Source: Archangium gephyra
GTDB lineage: Bacteria > Myxococcota > Myxococcia > Myxococcales > Myxococcaceae
Direction: 5' to 3'
Assembly (NCBI GenBank): GCA_003243425.1
Contig: QFQP01000008.1
Coordinates: forward strand, 62,001 to 126,000
Length of the DNA: 64,000 nucleotides
The notes beneath the pieces are model-generated. The model saw only the letters and a list, made by a program, of their open reading frames with translations, ran no database searches and was not told the DNA's origin. Shown here one piece after another: positions 32,074-41,254 of this stretch. The number at the start of each line of letters is the position of its first letter. Positions within the stretch are counted from its first letter, which is position 1. The translations under genes were made by a program, and so were the position numbers.

Positions 32074-32751
32074 ATGTTCGCTCTTCTGCTCGCACTTGCC
32101 GCCGCTCCACTGCCTCCGCCCGCGGAGATCTCTGCGCCGTTCGGTCACATCGGCAACGTGGTGACGCCCGTGCCCGCCGGTGGAATTCCTGGGAGCGACA
32201 AGGTGCTGTTGCCCACGTGGCCCTCGTGCCAGCCGCAGGCCATCTGGTTGATGCGCTTCTTCAGCGGCACTGCGCGTGCGCTGGAACAGCTGCAGTCTTC
32301 GCTCGATCGCGCACCGGGCGCCGAGAAGAAGTTGTTCGGCCGCATCGGCGTGGTGGCGGAGCTGATCACCGCGCTCGGCACCGCGAGCTTCGACCCGCGC
32401 CGTGATTGTTCGGAGCCGAAGCTGGTTGACGGCTTCAAGCTCGAGCTCATCGGCACGCCGAAGAAGTGGTGCGATGCCCCGGCCACCGCGCAAGACGGCG
32501 CCTTCTGGTTCTCCTCGCAGAAGAAGCCGGTGGCGGTGGTGCAGATCTCGCCGGGCGGCGAGAAGGCGTGTCGCCCGCGGCTCTCGGCGGTGTTGTTCGA
32601 CGCCCGCGGCGTGGCGCGCGTTCGCTTCCACGCAGACTGGGGAGGCGAGGCCAGCGCGACCCTGGTCGGTGAGCGCTGCCAGAACATCGAGTATTCGTTT
32701 GATCGGGACCGCCAGGTGTTCGTGCCCACGTGGAAGTCCTGCAAACGCTGA
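32074..32751 (+). CDS. Secreted protein of unknown function
   Basis: A protein of about 225 residues from the ATG at 32074, with a short signal peptide (MFALLLALAAAPLPPPAE). The mature part contains paired cysteines (LPTWPSCQPQ, RRDCSEPK, KKWCDAPA, EKACRPR) and a repeated ending, VFVPTWKSC, that mirrors the N-terminal LPTWPSC, suggesting disulphides. I do not recognise a family. An upstream start at 32020 would hide the signal peptide and is less likely. Confidence 0.65.
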   Translation: MFALLLALAAAPLPPPAEISAPFGHIGNVVTPVPAGGIPGSDKVLLPTWPSCQPQAIWLMRFFSGTARALEQLQSSLDRAPGAEKKLFGRIGVVAELITALGTASFDPRRDCSEPKLVDGFKLELIGTPKKWCDAPATAQDGAFWFSSQKKPVAVVQISPGGEKACRPRLSAVLFDARGVARVRFHADWGGEASATLVGERCQNIEYSFDRDRQVFVPTWKSCKR

Positions 32752-32777
32752 AGAGTTCGGCTACAGGCTGACGCCTC

Positions 32778-33398
32778 ATGCCGTCAGCACCCATTCTCGA
32801 GGTCGATCCCGTCCACCCTCAGCCGCGCACCGTGGAGCGCGCAGCGAAGGTGCTCGAAGACGGCGGCCTCATCGCGTACCCGACCGACACCTATTACGGC
32901 ATCGGGTGCGACCTGCTCTCCAAGAAGGCGATCGATCGGCTGTACGGGGTCAAGAACCGCGATCGCAAGAAGCCGCTGGCGTTCCTGTGCCCTGATCTGT
33001 CGAACGTCGCCGAGTACGCCAAGGTCTCGAACTTCGCGTACCGCACCATGCGGCAGCTCACGCCCGGGCCGTTCACGTTCGTGCTCGAGGCCACGAAGCT
33101 GGTGCCCGACATGATGCAGACCAAACAGAAGCAGGTCGGCATTCGCGTGCCGCAGGCGCCGTTGATGCTCGCCATCGCCGCCAAGCTGGGCCGGCCGATC
33201 GTGACGACGTCTGCCACCGACATGGACGGCCGCGTGCTCATCGACGCCAGGGAGATCAAGGAGCTTCTGGGCAACCGGCTCGATCTGATTCTCGATGGCG
33301 GACCGCAGCAGGAAGAGCCGTCGACGGTGGTGTCGCTGATCGACGACGAGATCGAGGTGCTCCGTCAGGGCAAGGGCATCCTCATGATGGGCGATTGA
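32778..33398 (+). CDS. YrdC/Sua5-family threonylcarbamoyl-AMP synthase-like protein
   Basis: A 206-residue YrdC-domain protein. The nucleotide-binding N-terminus (GGLIAYPTDTYYGIGCDL), the KKPLAFLCPDL segment, the LTPGPFTFVLEA core and VGIRVPQAPLM are all intact. TsaC/Sua5 makes threonylcarbamoyl-AMP from threonine, bicarbonate and ATP for the t6A37 modification of ANN-decoding tRNAs. The details (KNRDRKKP, long C-terminus) are nearer the YciO branch, whose activity is weak or different, so no symbol is given. The stop overlaps the xerD start as TGATG. Confidence 0.88.
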   Translation: MPSAPILEVDPVHPQPRTVERAAKVLEDGGLIAYPTDTYYGIGCDLLSKKAIDRLYGVKNRDRKKPLAFLCPDLSNVAEYAKVSNFAYRTMRQLTPGPFTFVLEATKLVPDMMQTKQKQVGIRVPQAPLMLAIAAKLGRPIVTTSATDMDGRVLIDAREIKELLGNRLDLILDGGPQQEEPSTVVSLIDDEIEVLRQGKGILMMGD

Positions 33399-34312
33399 TG
33401 CAGTCGGCGCTGCTCGATCATTTCGTCACCTTCCTGCGCGCCGAGCGCAACCTCGCTCCGAAGACCGTCGACGCGTACGCCATCGACATACGCGGCTACC
33501 TCGAGAAGCTGGCCAAAGACGGCATCGCCGTCGAAGCGGTCACCCGCGAAGACGTGCTCGAGTACCTCGCGTTCCTGGGCAAGCGGCTTTCACCCCGCAG
33601 CCGCGCCCGGCACCTGGCGTCGATTCGTGGGTTCCACCGTTTTCTCGAAGACGAGAAGTTGTGTGATGCCGACCCGACCGCGGATCTCGACACGCCGAAG
33701 CACACGAAGAAGCTGCCGGTGTTCCTCACGCTCGATGAGGTCGAGCTGCTGCTCGAAGCGCCGAACCTGAAGACCCTCGCGGGGGTTCGTGACCGCGCGA
33801 TGATCGAAGTGCTCTACGCGACAGGGCTTCGTGTGAGCGAGCTGGTGGGGCTCAAGGTCAACGACCTCAACCTGCTCGACGGCTTCGTGATGACCATGGG
33901 CAAGGGCCGCAAGGAGCGCGTGATTCCGCTCGGCAAGAAGGCGATCGAAGCCACGCGGGCGTGGCTCGAGGTTCGCCCCGCCGTGCTGCACGGCCGTGAA
34001 TCGCCCGCGCTCTTCGTGACGCCGCGAGGGAAGGGCTTCACGCGCATGGGCTTCTGGAAGCTGCTGCGGCGGTACGCGCGCGGCGCCGGCATCGCCAAGC
34101 AGATTTCGCCCCACAAGCTGCGGCACTCGTTCGCCACGCACCTCGTGGAGCGCGGCGCCGACCTGCGAATCGTACAGGCCATGCTCGGCCACGCCGACCT
34201 TGCGACCACGCAGATCTACACGCACGTCGATCAGACGCGGTTGCACCGCATGTACGAAGGCACGCACCCGCGCGCGAAGATCACGCGGAGGGGCCGAAAG
34301 CAGTTGAAGTGA
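33398..34312 (+). CDS. xerD: Tyrosine recombinase XerD
   Basis: A 304-residue site-specific recombinase that, with XerC, resolves chromosome dimers at dif near the terminus. The SAM-like core-binding domain spans residues 1-90. The catalytic residues are all visible: arginine in ATGLRVSELVGL, lysine in MGKGRKERVIPL, HKLRHSF, GHADL and tyrosine in TTQIYTHV. The ATG at 33398 overlaps the upstream stop. XerC is very similar; the C-terminal HPRA and the spacing favour XerD, but this should be checked. Context with scpAB fits chromosome segregation. Confidence 0.85.
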   Translation: MQSALLDHFVTFLRAERNLAPKTVDAYAIDIRGYLEKLAKDGIAVEAVTREDVLEYLAFLGKRLSPRSRARHLASIRGFHRFLEDEKLCDADPTADLDTPKHTKKLPVFLTLDEVELLLEAPNLKTLAGVRDRAMIEVLYATGLRVSELVGLKVNDLNLLDGFVMTMGKGRKERVIPLGKKAIEATRAWLEVRPAVLHGRESPALFVTPRGKGFTRMGFWKLLRRYARGAGIAKQISPHKLRHSFATHLVERGADLRIVQAMLGHADLATTQIYTHVDQTRLHRMYEGTHPRAKITRRGRKQLK

Positions 34313-34339
34313 GCTGCCGACACCATCAGAAAGAACGCC

Positions 34340-35344
34340 ATGCGCATTCTTTCGGGCGTCCAGTCGTCGGGAAAACTCCACATCGGCAACTACTACGGCG
34401 CCATTCGCGAGTTCGTGAGCATGCAGAACGAGGGCGAGGCGCTGTACTTCATCGCCAACCTGCACGCGCTCAACTCGGTCCGTGACGGCAAGCTGGCCCG
34501 CGAGCTCACCTACGAAACCGCCGCGGCGTTTCTCGCCCTTGGCATCGACCCCGATCGTGCCGCGCTCTTCCGCCAGAGCGACGTTCCCGAGATCACCGAG
34601 CTGTACTGGATTCTCGGCACCGTCGTTCCCGTCGCCGATCTCGAGAACGCGCACAGCTACAAGGACAAGCTGGCCAACAAGGCGTCACCTGACTTCGGGC
34701 TCTTCGCGTACCCGGTGCTGATGGCCGCCGACATTCTTCTCTACGACTCCGACGTGGTGCCGGTGGGGAGAGACCAGCGGCAGCACCTCGAGCTCACGCG
34801 CGACTGGGCCGCGAAGTTCAACCGCCAGTACGCGCCCACGTGGGACTCGCAGAAGGGCACCGGCGGCATCTTCAAGTTGCCCGCGGGCCGCACGCGCGAC
34901 GAGACGGCGGTCGTTCCCGGTCGCGACGGCCGCAAGATGTCGAAGAGCTACGCCAACACCATCGATCTCTTCGGCACCGACGGTGAGCTGAAGAAGCAGG
35001 TGATGTCGGTGAAGACCGACTCGACGTTGCCGGAAGCCGCCAAGCCGCTCGCCGATCAGCCGCTGTACGATCTGCTCAAGGTCTCGCTCAGCCCCGCTGA
35101 CTTCGCGATCATCGACGCGAAGTGGCGTGAAGCGGGCGGCACGCCGCAGACGCACGGCTACGGCGGCTTCAAGACGTCACTCCTCGAGGCGTTTCACGGC
35201 ACCTTCGACCCCGCCCGAAAGCGCTACGCCGAGCTGATGAACGACCGCGCCGAGCTCGAACGGCTGCTCAAAAAGGGCGCCGAGAAGGCGCGCGGCTACG
35301 CAGCCCCGGTGATCGACCGGGTTCGTGTAGCGGTCGGGCTGTAG
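34340..35344 (+). CDS. trpS: Tryptophanyl-tRNA synthetase
   Basis: A 334-residue class Ic aminoacyl-tRNA synthetase, normal bacterial TrpS length. The HIGH motif is LHIGNYYGA near the N-terminus and the KMSKS motif reads GRKMSKSYAN. The MAADILLYDSDVVPVGRDQ signature of TrpS is present. The ATG at 34340 is clear. It charges tRNA-Trp; a tRNA-Trp gene also occurs in this window at 60.4 kb. Confidence 0.97.
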   Translation: MRILSGVQSSGKLHIGNYYGAIREFVSMQNEGEALYFIANLHALNSVRDGKLARELTYETAAAFLALGIDPDRAALFRQSDVPEITELYWILGTVVPVADLENAHSYKDKLANKASPDFGLFAYPVLMAADILLYDSDVVPVGRDQRQHLELTRDWAAKFNRQYAPTWDSQKGTGGIFKLPAGRTRDETAVVPGRDGRKMSKSYANTIDLFGTDGELKKQVMSVKTDSTLPEAAKPLADQPLYDLLKVSLSPADFAIIDAKWREAGGTPQTHGYGGFKTSLLEAFHGTFDPARKRYAELMNDRAELERLLKKGAEKARGYAAPVIDRVRVAVGL

Positions 35345-35445
35345 CTGTAGCGACACGTCGCGGGTCAGAAAATCGTCGCCGGCCGATTCACGTGGTACAC
35401 CGTCCGAGGCCGATTTACCGGCCTTTGCGAGGGGTTCTCGTACCC

Positions 35446-36327
35446 GTGTCTGACGTGAAGGACGTGAGTCCTGCACACGACGAAGCGCTGACGGAAGTGA
35501 TCGCTCCACGCGACGCTTTCCGCATCGCGCTGCCCAATTTCGAGGGCCCGCTCGACCTGCTCCTGCACCTCATTCGCGAGCACAAGGTCGACATTCTCGA
35601 CATCCCCATCGCGCTCATCACCGAGAAGTACCTCGAGCACCTCGACAAGATGCGCGAGATCAATCTCGACATCGCCGGCGAGTTCCTGGTGATGGCGTCG
35701 ACGCTGCTGCACCTCAAGTCGCGCATGTTGCTGCCGCGTGAAGAGGTGCCGCAGGGCCAGGCCGACGCGCTCGAAATTCCGCAGGAGCAGCTCGACCCGC
35801 GCGCCGAATTGGTTCGCCGGCTGCTCGAGTACCAGAAGTACCGCGCCGCCGCCGATCAGCTCGCGGCCAACGACATTCTCGATCGCGACGTCTTCCCGCG
35901 GCGTGTAGCGGTCGAGGAAGTGCCGCTCGACGACGAAGAGATCGGCCTGCAGGAGATCAGCATCTACAAGCTGATCGAAGCGCTCGATCGGGTGCTCAAG
36001 GCGCTCGAGCCCAAGAAGCAGCACGAAGTGACGCGCGAACATCTCTCGCTCTCGGTGGCCATGTACCGCATCGCCGACAAGGTGCGCGCCGAGGGCAAGG
36101 GCCACGCGGTGAACTTCTTCATGCTCTTCGACGGAGCGCGCGTGCGCAGCGACGTGATCATCACGTTCCTGGCGCTGCTGGAGATGTGCAAGTTGAAGCT
36201 GCTCCGCGTCTTCCAGTCGGAAGACAGCGACGACATCTTGATCAGTGAGAAGGCTGACGCGCTCGCCGACTTCGGCACCGACGGCGGCACGGCTCCTTCG
36301 GAGGAACTCGACCGTGAGTACGAATAA
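35446..36327 (+). CDS. scpA: Segregation and condensation protein A
   Basis: A 293-residue kleisin. The N-terminal Smc-neck-binding part is clear (FEGPLDLLLHLIREHKVDI, then PIALITEKYLEHL), and the winged C-terminal helix is near the end (VIITFLALLEMCKLKLL). ScpA with ScpB bridges the SMC head domains for chromosome condensation. Start: the GTG at 35446 with GAGGGG upstream is preferred over an earlier GTG at 35392. It overlaps scpB by 14 bases. Confidence 0.94.
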   Translation: MSDVKDVSPAHDEALTEVIAPRDAFRIALPNFEGPLDLLLHLIREHKVDILDIPIALITEKYLEHLDKMREINLDIAGEFLVMASTLLHLKSRMLLPREEVPQGQADALEIPQEQLDPRAELVRRLLEYQKYRAAADQLAANDILDRDVFPRRVAVEEVPLDDEEIGLQEISIYKLIEALDRVLKALEPKKQHEVTREHLSLSVAMYRIADKVRAEGKGHAVNFFMLFDGARVRSDVIITFLALLEMCKLKLLRVFQSEDSDDILISEKADALADFGTDGGTAPSEELDREYE

Positions 36328-37363
36328 GCGCCCGCCCGACGACGAAGAGACGGGCTCCGGCGGACCTTCGCCGTTCTCGGAAGAAGAAGTCGCGGCCGTC
36401 ACCGCCGGCCCCTCAGGCGATCCCGAAGTCGAGGAGCTCGACCCGGCCGACATCGACGCCGCCGAGAGCGAGACGCCGTTCGAGAAGATCGTCGCGAAGT
36501 CGCGAAAGCTCTCGGAGAACCAGGTTCGCAACGTGCTCGAGAGCGTGCTGTTCGTCGCGCCGCAGTCGTTGACGATCGATCAGCTCTTCGAGGCCACCGG
36601 CATCGATCGCGAGAAGATCCTGCCCGCTCTCGAGTCGCTGCAGGCCATGCGTCGTGACGGGCTGTCGGGCATCGTGCTCCACGAAGTGGCCGGCGCGTGG
36701 CAGCTGCGCACGGCTCCGGAGTCGGCCGAATACGTGCGCCGCTTCTTGAAGGTGAAACCGCAGCGGCTCACGCGCGCCGCCGTCGAAACGCTCGCGCTCA
36801 TCGCCTACCGCCAGCCGGTCACGCGCCCGGAGATCGAAGACGTGCGCGGCGTCGATTCAGGCGCGGTGCTCAAGGCGCTGCTCGACCGTCGCCTGATCAA
36901 GATCGTCGGCAAGAAGGAAGAAGTCGGCCGCCCGATTCTCTACGGCACCACCAAGGAGTTCCTCGAGTTCTTCGCCTTGAAGGACCTGAGCGCGCTGCCC
37001 ACGCTGCGCGAGTTCCAGGAACTCACCGAAGAGAGCCGCGAGATCGTCGAGCGCGAGGCCCCCAGGGGCGTCACCGGCATTCTCGAAGAGCTGGCCGACA
37101 AGGGCTTCGAAGCCAAGCTCGCCGAGTCGGACCAGGCGTCAGAAGAGGCGCTCGCGAAGCTCGAGAGTGCGATCGATCAGGCCGACGACACCTCGAAGAC
37201 CGTGTCCAGGATCCTCAATCCGCCGCCTCCGCCGGTAGACCCGTCATTGAACCCAAACCCCGAGCAGCCGAACGCTGCTCCGGAGCAACCTGCTTCGACC
37301 GAACTCCCGGCCGAGCCCGCTGCACCGCCGAATGAGCCCGAGCCGGGCCAGAACGAGAGCTGA
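36314..37363 (+). CDS. scpB: Segregation and condensation protein B
   Basis: A 349-residue protein from the GTG at 36314 (GGAGGAA upstream, inside the end of scpA). Two winged helices of ScpB are readable: VLESVLFVAPQSLTIDQL and LTRAAVETLALIAYRQPVTR, with the family signature GRPILYGTTKEFLEFF. The N-terminal 55 residues are acidic and the C-terminal 60 are proline-rich, both extensions beyond the usual core of about 190 residues. It works with ScpA and Smc. The stop is 3 bases before the rluB start, completing the conserved scpA-scpB-rluB order. Confidence 0.94.
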   Translation: MSTNKRPPDDEETGSGGPSPFSEEEVAAVTAGPSGDPEVEELDPADIDAAESETPFEKIVAKSRKLSENQVRNVLESVLFVAPQSLTIDQLFEATGIDREKILPALESLQAMRRDGLSGIVLHEVAGAWQLRTAPESAEYVRRFLKVKPQRLTRAAVETLALIAYRQPVTRPEIEDVRGVDSGAVLKALLDRRLIKIVGKKEEVGRPILYGTTKEFLEFFALKDLSALPTLREFQELTEESREIVEREAPRGVTGILEELADKGFEAKLAESDQASEEALAKLESAIDQADDTSKTVSRILNPPPPPVDPSLNPNPEQPNAAPEQPASTELPAEPAAPPNEPEPGQNES

Positions 37364-37366
37364 AGT

Positions 37367-39148
37367 ATGGAACGCCTGCAGAAATTCCTCTCCCGCGCGG
37401 GAGTGGCGTCGCGTCGTCACGCCGAGACGTTGATCACCGATGGTCGCGTAAAGGTGAACGGCAAGGTCGTCGACGAGCTCGGCTCGCGCGTCGACCCTGC
37501 GAAGGACCTGGTGCTGGTCGACGGCAAGCTCGTGTCGGCGAGCTCCGAGCGGAAGTATTTCCTCTTCTACAAGCCGCCCGGCGTGGTCACGACGTTGTCT
37601 GACCCCGAAGGCCGCCCCTCGGTCGGTGACTACGCGCAGGACACCGGTGGCCGCGTCTTTCCCGTCGGCCGCCTCGACTACGACGCGGAAGGTGCGCTGC
37701 TGCTCACCGACGACGGCGAGCTCGCCAACAAGCTGATGCACCCCAGTCACCAGGTGCCGCGCGTGTACCTGGCCAAGGTCAAGGGCGTGCCCGATCAGCA
37801 GTCGCTGCAGAAGCTGGTCGACGGCGTGCGCCTCGAAGACGGCATGGCCTATGCGGTTCAGGCGCGCGTGTTCCGCGAAGCCGATCGCAACACGTGGGTG
37901 AAGATCGTGGTGACCGAGGGCCGGCAGCACCTCGTGAAGCGGCTGTGCGCGGCGATCGGTCACCCGGTCGTGCGTCTGTACCGCCCGGCGCATGCAGGGT
38001 TGCCGGTCTCGGGGCTTCGCCCCGGTGAGCTGCGCGCGCTGACCAACGATGAAATTCGGCGCGTGAAGGCCGCGGCCGACGGTGACCAGCAGCCCGAGCC
38101 GCCGCTGCACCTGCCTGCGCGTCGGCACGGCCATGCAGCCCCCGGCTTCGAGCCGCCTCCGTCGGACGACGACGACGAGTCGTCGGACGCGCGTGAGCCG
38201 AGTGCGCCGCCCGCCGATGAAGAGGTGTTCGTGGTGAAGCCGCCGCCGGCGCCGCGCGGCGGCCGGTTCGAGTCAGCGCAGGGCACGCGTTCGCAGCGCT
38301 TCGAGCGTGAGCGTTCCGGGGAATCGAATGATGACGCAGGTGAAGCCCCGCCGCGTGAAGAGGCTGAGGCTCCGCGTGAGGCGCGTGAGCGGAAGTCGCC
38401 TTCGCGCGAACGCGGTGTGGGTGGTGAGCGATCGGCTGGTTCGAAGCGCAGCTTCGGTGGCGATGAACGGCCTGCGCGTGGCCCCAAGCGCAGCTTCGGC
38501 GGTGATGAACGCCCGAAACGCAGCTTCGGTGGCGACGAACGCCCGTCTCGCGAGCGCACCTTCGGCGGGCCGAAGCGTGAGCCCGGCGCCTTCGGCTCGA
38601 AGCGCGAACCCGGCGCGTTCGGTCGGAAGCGCGAGCCCGGTGCCTTCGGCTCGAAGCGCGATGAACGCTCGGCCGGGCCCAAGCGCGAACGCAGTTTTGA
38701 TGGCCCGAAGCGTGAGAGCCGGTTCGGCGGGGAGCGCGCAGGTGGTCCGAAGCGCAGCTTCGCAGGCGACGAACGCCCGGCGCGTGATCGCAGCTACGGC
38801 GGCGAGCGCGGCGGACCCAGGCGCGAACGCAGCTTCGACGGCCCGAAGCGCGAGAGCCGTTTCGGCGGCGAACGTGCCGGCGGCCCGAAGCGCGAGGGCC
38901 GTTTCGGTGGCGAGCGTGCCGGTGGCCCGAAGCGCGAGGGTCGTTTCGGCGGTGAACGTGCCGGCGGCCCGAAGCGTGAGGGTCGTTTCGGCGGTGAACG
39001 TGCCGGCGGCCCGAAGCGTGAAGGCCGTTTCGGCGGCGAACGGTCGGGCGGTGGTCGGTCGGGCGGCCCCGGCGGCGGCAAGGGCCGAGGTGGAAGTTCC
39101 CGGCCGGGTGGCCGCAGTTCTCCGAGGAAGCCGCGGGGCTCGTGGTAA
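37367..39148 (+). CDS. rluB: 23S rRNA pseudouridine synthase (RluB-type) with RGG/FGG-rich tail
   Basis: A 593-residue protein. Residues 1-60 are an S4 RNA-binding domain (RLQKFLSRAGVASRR). Residues 62-240 are the RsuA/RluB pseudouridine synthase with catalytic D104 in GRLDYDAEGALL and FYKPPGVVTT. RluB modifies U2605 of 23S rRNA in E. coli. The remaining 345 residues are an unusual disordered extension, first acidic/proline-rich, then basic and glycine-rich with repeated FGGERAGGPKREGR units. RluB proteins normally end near residue 250-290. The tail resembles RGG-type RNA-binding sequence. Confidence 0.9.
   Translation: MERLQKFLSRAGVASRRHAETLITDGRVKVNGKVVDELGSRVDPAKDLVLVDGKLVSASSERKYFLFYKPPGVVTTLSDPEGRPSVGDYAQDTGGRVFPVGRLDYDAEGALLLTDDGELANKLMHPSHQVPRVYLAKVKGVPDQQSLQKLVDGVRLEDGMAYAVQARVFREADRNTWVKIVVTEGRQHLVKRLCAAIGHPVVRLYRPAHAGLPVSGLRPGELRALTNDEIRRVKAAADGDQQPEPPLHLPARRHGHAAPGFEPPPSDDDDESSDAREPSAPPADEEVFVVKPPPAPRGGRFESAQGTRSQRFERERSGESNDDAGEAPPREEAEAPREARERKSPSRERGVGGERSAGSKRSFGGDERPARGPKRSFGGDERPKRSFGGDERPSRERTFGGPKREPGAFGSKREPGAFGRKREPGAFGSKRDERSAGPKRERSFDGPKRESRFGGERAGGPKRSFAGDERPARDRSYGGERGGPRRERSFDGPKRESRFGGERAGGPKREGRFGGERAGGPKREGRFGGERAGGPKREGRFGGERAGGPKREGRFGGERSGGGRSGGPGGGKGRGGSSRPGGRSSPRKPRGSW
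38858..39050 (+). repeat. Tandem 42-bp coding repeat in the rluB tail
   Basis: About four and a half consecutive 42-bp units begin at 38858, 38900, 38942, 38984 and 39026. Each encodes RFGGERAGGPKREG. Shorter degenerate relatives (FGGDERP, PGAFGSKRE) continue upstream to about 38420. Such repeats are prone to expansion and contraction in multiples of 14 codons, which would keep the frame. Confidence 0.9.
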
Positions 39149-39157
39149 GAGGTGCGC

Positions 39158-41254
39158 ATGTGTCGTCGTGCGCTGATCGCGGTCGTTGCGGTCTCCATCG
39201 CCGGCTGCTCCGGAGGTCGAGACAAGAATCTTGCCGACCTCCAGAGCCCGCGACCGGAAGTCCGTGCTCTGGCCGTCAAGCGGCTGTCTGAGAAGTCCGA
39301 AGCCGAAGACGTCAGTCTGTTTTCCCAGGCCGCGCGCGATCCCGTGTCGATCGTGCGCGCCGAGGCGATGACCGCGCTGGGCAAGACCCAGGACGGTCGC
39401 GTGGTCGACCTGCTGGGCGAAGCGCTCGCCGATACCGACGAGCAGGTGCAGCAGCGCGCCGCGGCGGCGCTCGCCTCGTTCAAGACCGACAAGGCGCGCA
39501 GCTACCTCACGCTTCAGTATTCACGTCGCGGGCGCTCCACGCGCACTGCGATCGTGCAGGCGCTCAAGGGCACCAACATTCCCGGCGCCATGGCGTCGGT
39601 GGTGGTCGCCGAGGCCAGCGCGATCTGGGACCGCAACATGAAGGTGCTCAACGCCGGCACGTTGCCCGAGCGTGTCGGTGCCGCCGAGGAGCTCGGCCGC
39701 TCAGGGCGCGCTGACGCTGTGAATCGTCTGGTCCCGTTGCTCAAGGACAAGCACGTGGCGCTCGCCGCTGCCGCAGCCCGGGGTCTGGGGGCCGCTGGAG
39801 ACCCGCGCGCGGTACCGGCGCTCACCGAGTTGCTCGACGAGAACTACCCCGAGCTGCGTGAGGCCGCGTGTGAGGCGCTGGGCCGGCTCGGCGACCCGGC
39901 GCCGTTGCCCAGGTTGTTGGTGGTCGCGCAGGAGAAGAGCCCGGTCAGCGTGTTCGCCACGCGCGCGATCGTGTCACTGCCGCGCTCGCCCGAGGTCGAC
40001 AAGGCGCTGTGCGAATTGATGCTCACCGCGAACGAGACCGAAGTGCTCAGCACCGGTCGTGAGCTCCGTCGTCGCGGCGGCTGCCCGGTCGAGCCGATCC
40101 TCGAGAAGCTGAAGAGCCCGGCGACGGCGAATCAGGCGTTGCTGGCGATCGTGGCGCTGGCGCCCGCGGGCGAGGTGACAGCGAAGGTGGTGCCGCTCAC
40201 CACGTCGAACGATGAAGTCACGCGCCGGCTGGCCATCGAAGCGCTCGCCGAACTGGGTGACGCGTCTGCGGCGCCCGCGCTGCAGAAGGCCTGGGACGCA
40301 GAAATGAAGACGCTCGAGCCGCGCCGCACCGATTGGGTGCCCGCTGCGCTGCCGACCAGCTTCGCCGAGGGCTACGAGCCGACGGCGCAGCTCCGCGAGA
40401 ACGACCCGTTCGCGGTGGTGAAGTCCCGCACCAGCGACCTGCTGACCCGTGTTCAGGCGCTCGACGCGCAGCGTGCGAAGGAGCAGGGCAAGACGCTGCT
40501 CGAGGCGCGCGTGCCGCGTGAAGTGGTGGACGACGCGAGCGAAGAAGAGGTCAAGACGCTCGCCGCGCTGCTCCGCGCCATGGGGCGCCTGAAGCTCGAC
40601 GGCACGGCCGAGCGCGCCAAGGCGTTCACCGGCGAGACGTCGCCCGTGCTTCGCGGTGCTGCGTTCGCGGCGCTGGCGTTCCTGGGTGAAGACGCGAAGG
40701 CCGGCCTCTTCGATACCGAACGTTCGGTGCAGGGCACGACCGCGCAGGCGCTGGTCGACTCCGGGCCCGCAGGTCAGCTGGTGGTGCTCAAGGCCATGAC
40801 GGAGTTGGTGGGCGATCGCTCGCGGTTGCTCGAGCCGCTGCGCTCCATCGTCCCTCCGTCGGAAGGGGCGGCGCCGCTCGAGCAACTGGTGAAGGAAGGC
40901 GGTGTCGAGGCGGGCACGGCGGCCCGGCTGCTCGGTGAAATGGGCGCGAAGAGCTCGGTGCCGATGCTGTTGTCGCTGCTCGACGACCCCGAAGCGCCCG
41001 CGCGTCGCGACGTGCTGCTGGCCGTGGGGCGGCTGGGAGACCCGAAGGCCGTCGACGCCATCGCGCGCGATCTGTACAGCGACAGCGCCGAGGTGCGTAG
41101 CGCCGCGTGTCGCGCCCTGGCGGCGCTCAAGGCGCCCGCGCAGACCGAGGCCATCGATGCCTTGAAGGGCGACTACGACCGTCGCGTACGCGAAAGCGCA
41201 GAAGCAGCGCTGGCGGTGCTGTCACCTGCCGCACCCGCGGAGGGTGGCCGGTGA
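39158..41254 (+). CDS. HEAT-repeat lipoprotein
   Basis: A protein of 698 residues from the ATG at 39158, with AAGAGG upstream. A lipoprotein signal (SIAGC, C17) is followed by HEAT/PBS-type alpha repeats throughout, such as DPRAVPALTELLDENYPELR and DPEAPARRDVLLAVGRLGD. A less repetitive insertion lies around residues 370-470. The repeat face is expected to bind another protein in the periplasm or at the outer membrane. It overlaps the downstream TPR/cNMP gene as GTGA, so the two are co-expressed. Function unknown. Confidence 0.88.
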   Translation: MCRRALIAVVAVSIAGCSGGRDKNLADLQSPRPEVRALAVKRLSEKSEAEDVSLFSQAARDPVSIVRAEAMTALGKTQDGRVVDLLGEALADTDEQVQQRAAAALASFKTDKARSYLTLQYSRRGRSTRTAIVQALKGTNIPGAMASVVVAEASAIWDRNMKVLNAGTLPERVGAAEELGRSGRADAVNRLVPLLKDKHVALAAAAARGLGAAGDPRAVPALTELLDENYPELREAACEALGRLGDPAPLPRLLVVAQEKSPVSVFATRAIVSLPRSPEVDKALCELMLTANETEVLSTGRELRRRGGCPVEPILEKLKSPATANQALLAIVALAPAGEVTAKVVPLTTSNDEVTRRLAIEALAELGDASAAPALQKAWDAEMKTLEPRRTDWVPAALPTSFAEGYEPTAQLRENDPFAVVKSRTSDLLTRVQALDAQRAKEQGKTLLEARVPREVVDDASEEEVKTLAALLRAMGRLKLDGTAERAKAFTGETSPVLRGAAFAALAFLGEDAKAGLFDTERSVQGTTAQALVDSGPAGQLVVLKAMTELVGDRSRLLEPLRSIVPPSEGAAPLEQLVKEGGVEAGTAARLLGEMGAKSSVPMLLSLLDDPEAPARRDVLLAVGRLGDPKAVDAIARDLYSDSAEVRSAACRALAALKAPAQTEAIDALKGDYDRRVRESAEAALAVLSPAAPAEGGR

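Noticed and set aside
33398..34312. Mobile-element integrase
   Set aside because: Size, motifs and housekeeping neighbours fit XerD; no attachment repeats or cargo genes are seen.
38858..39050. Possible integron/attC or minisatellite outside genes
   Set aside because: The 42-bp units are in frame inside the rluB tail and encode FGGERAGGPKREGR-type sequence.
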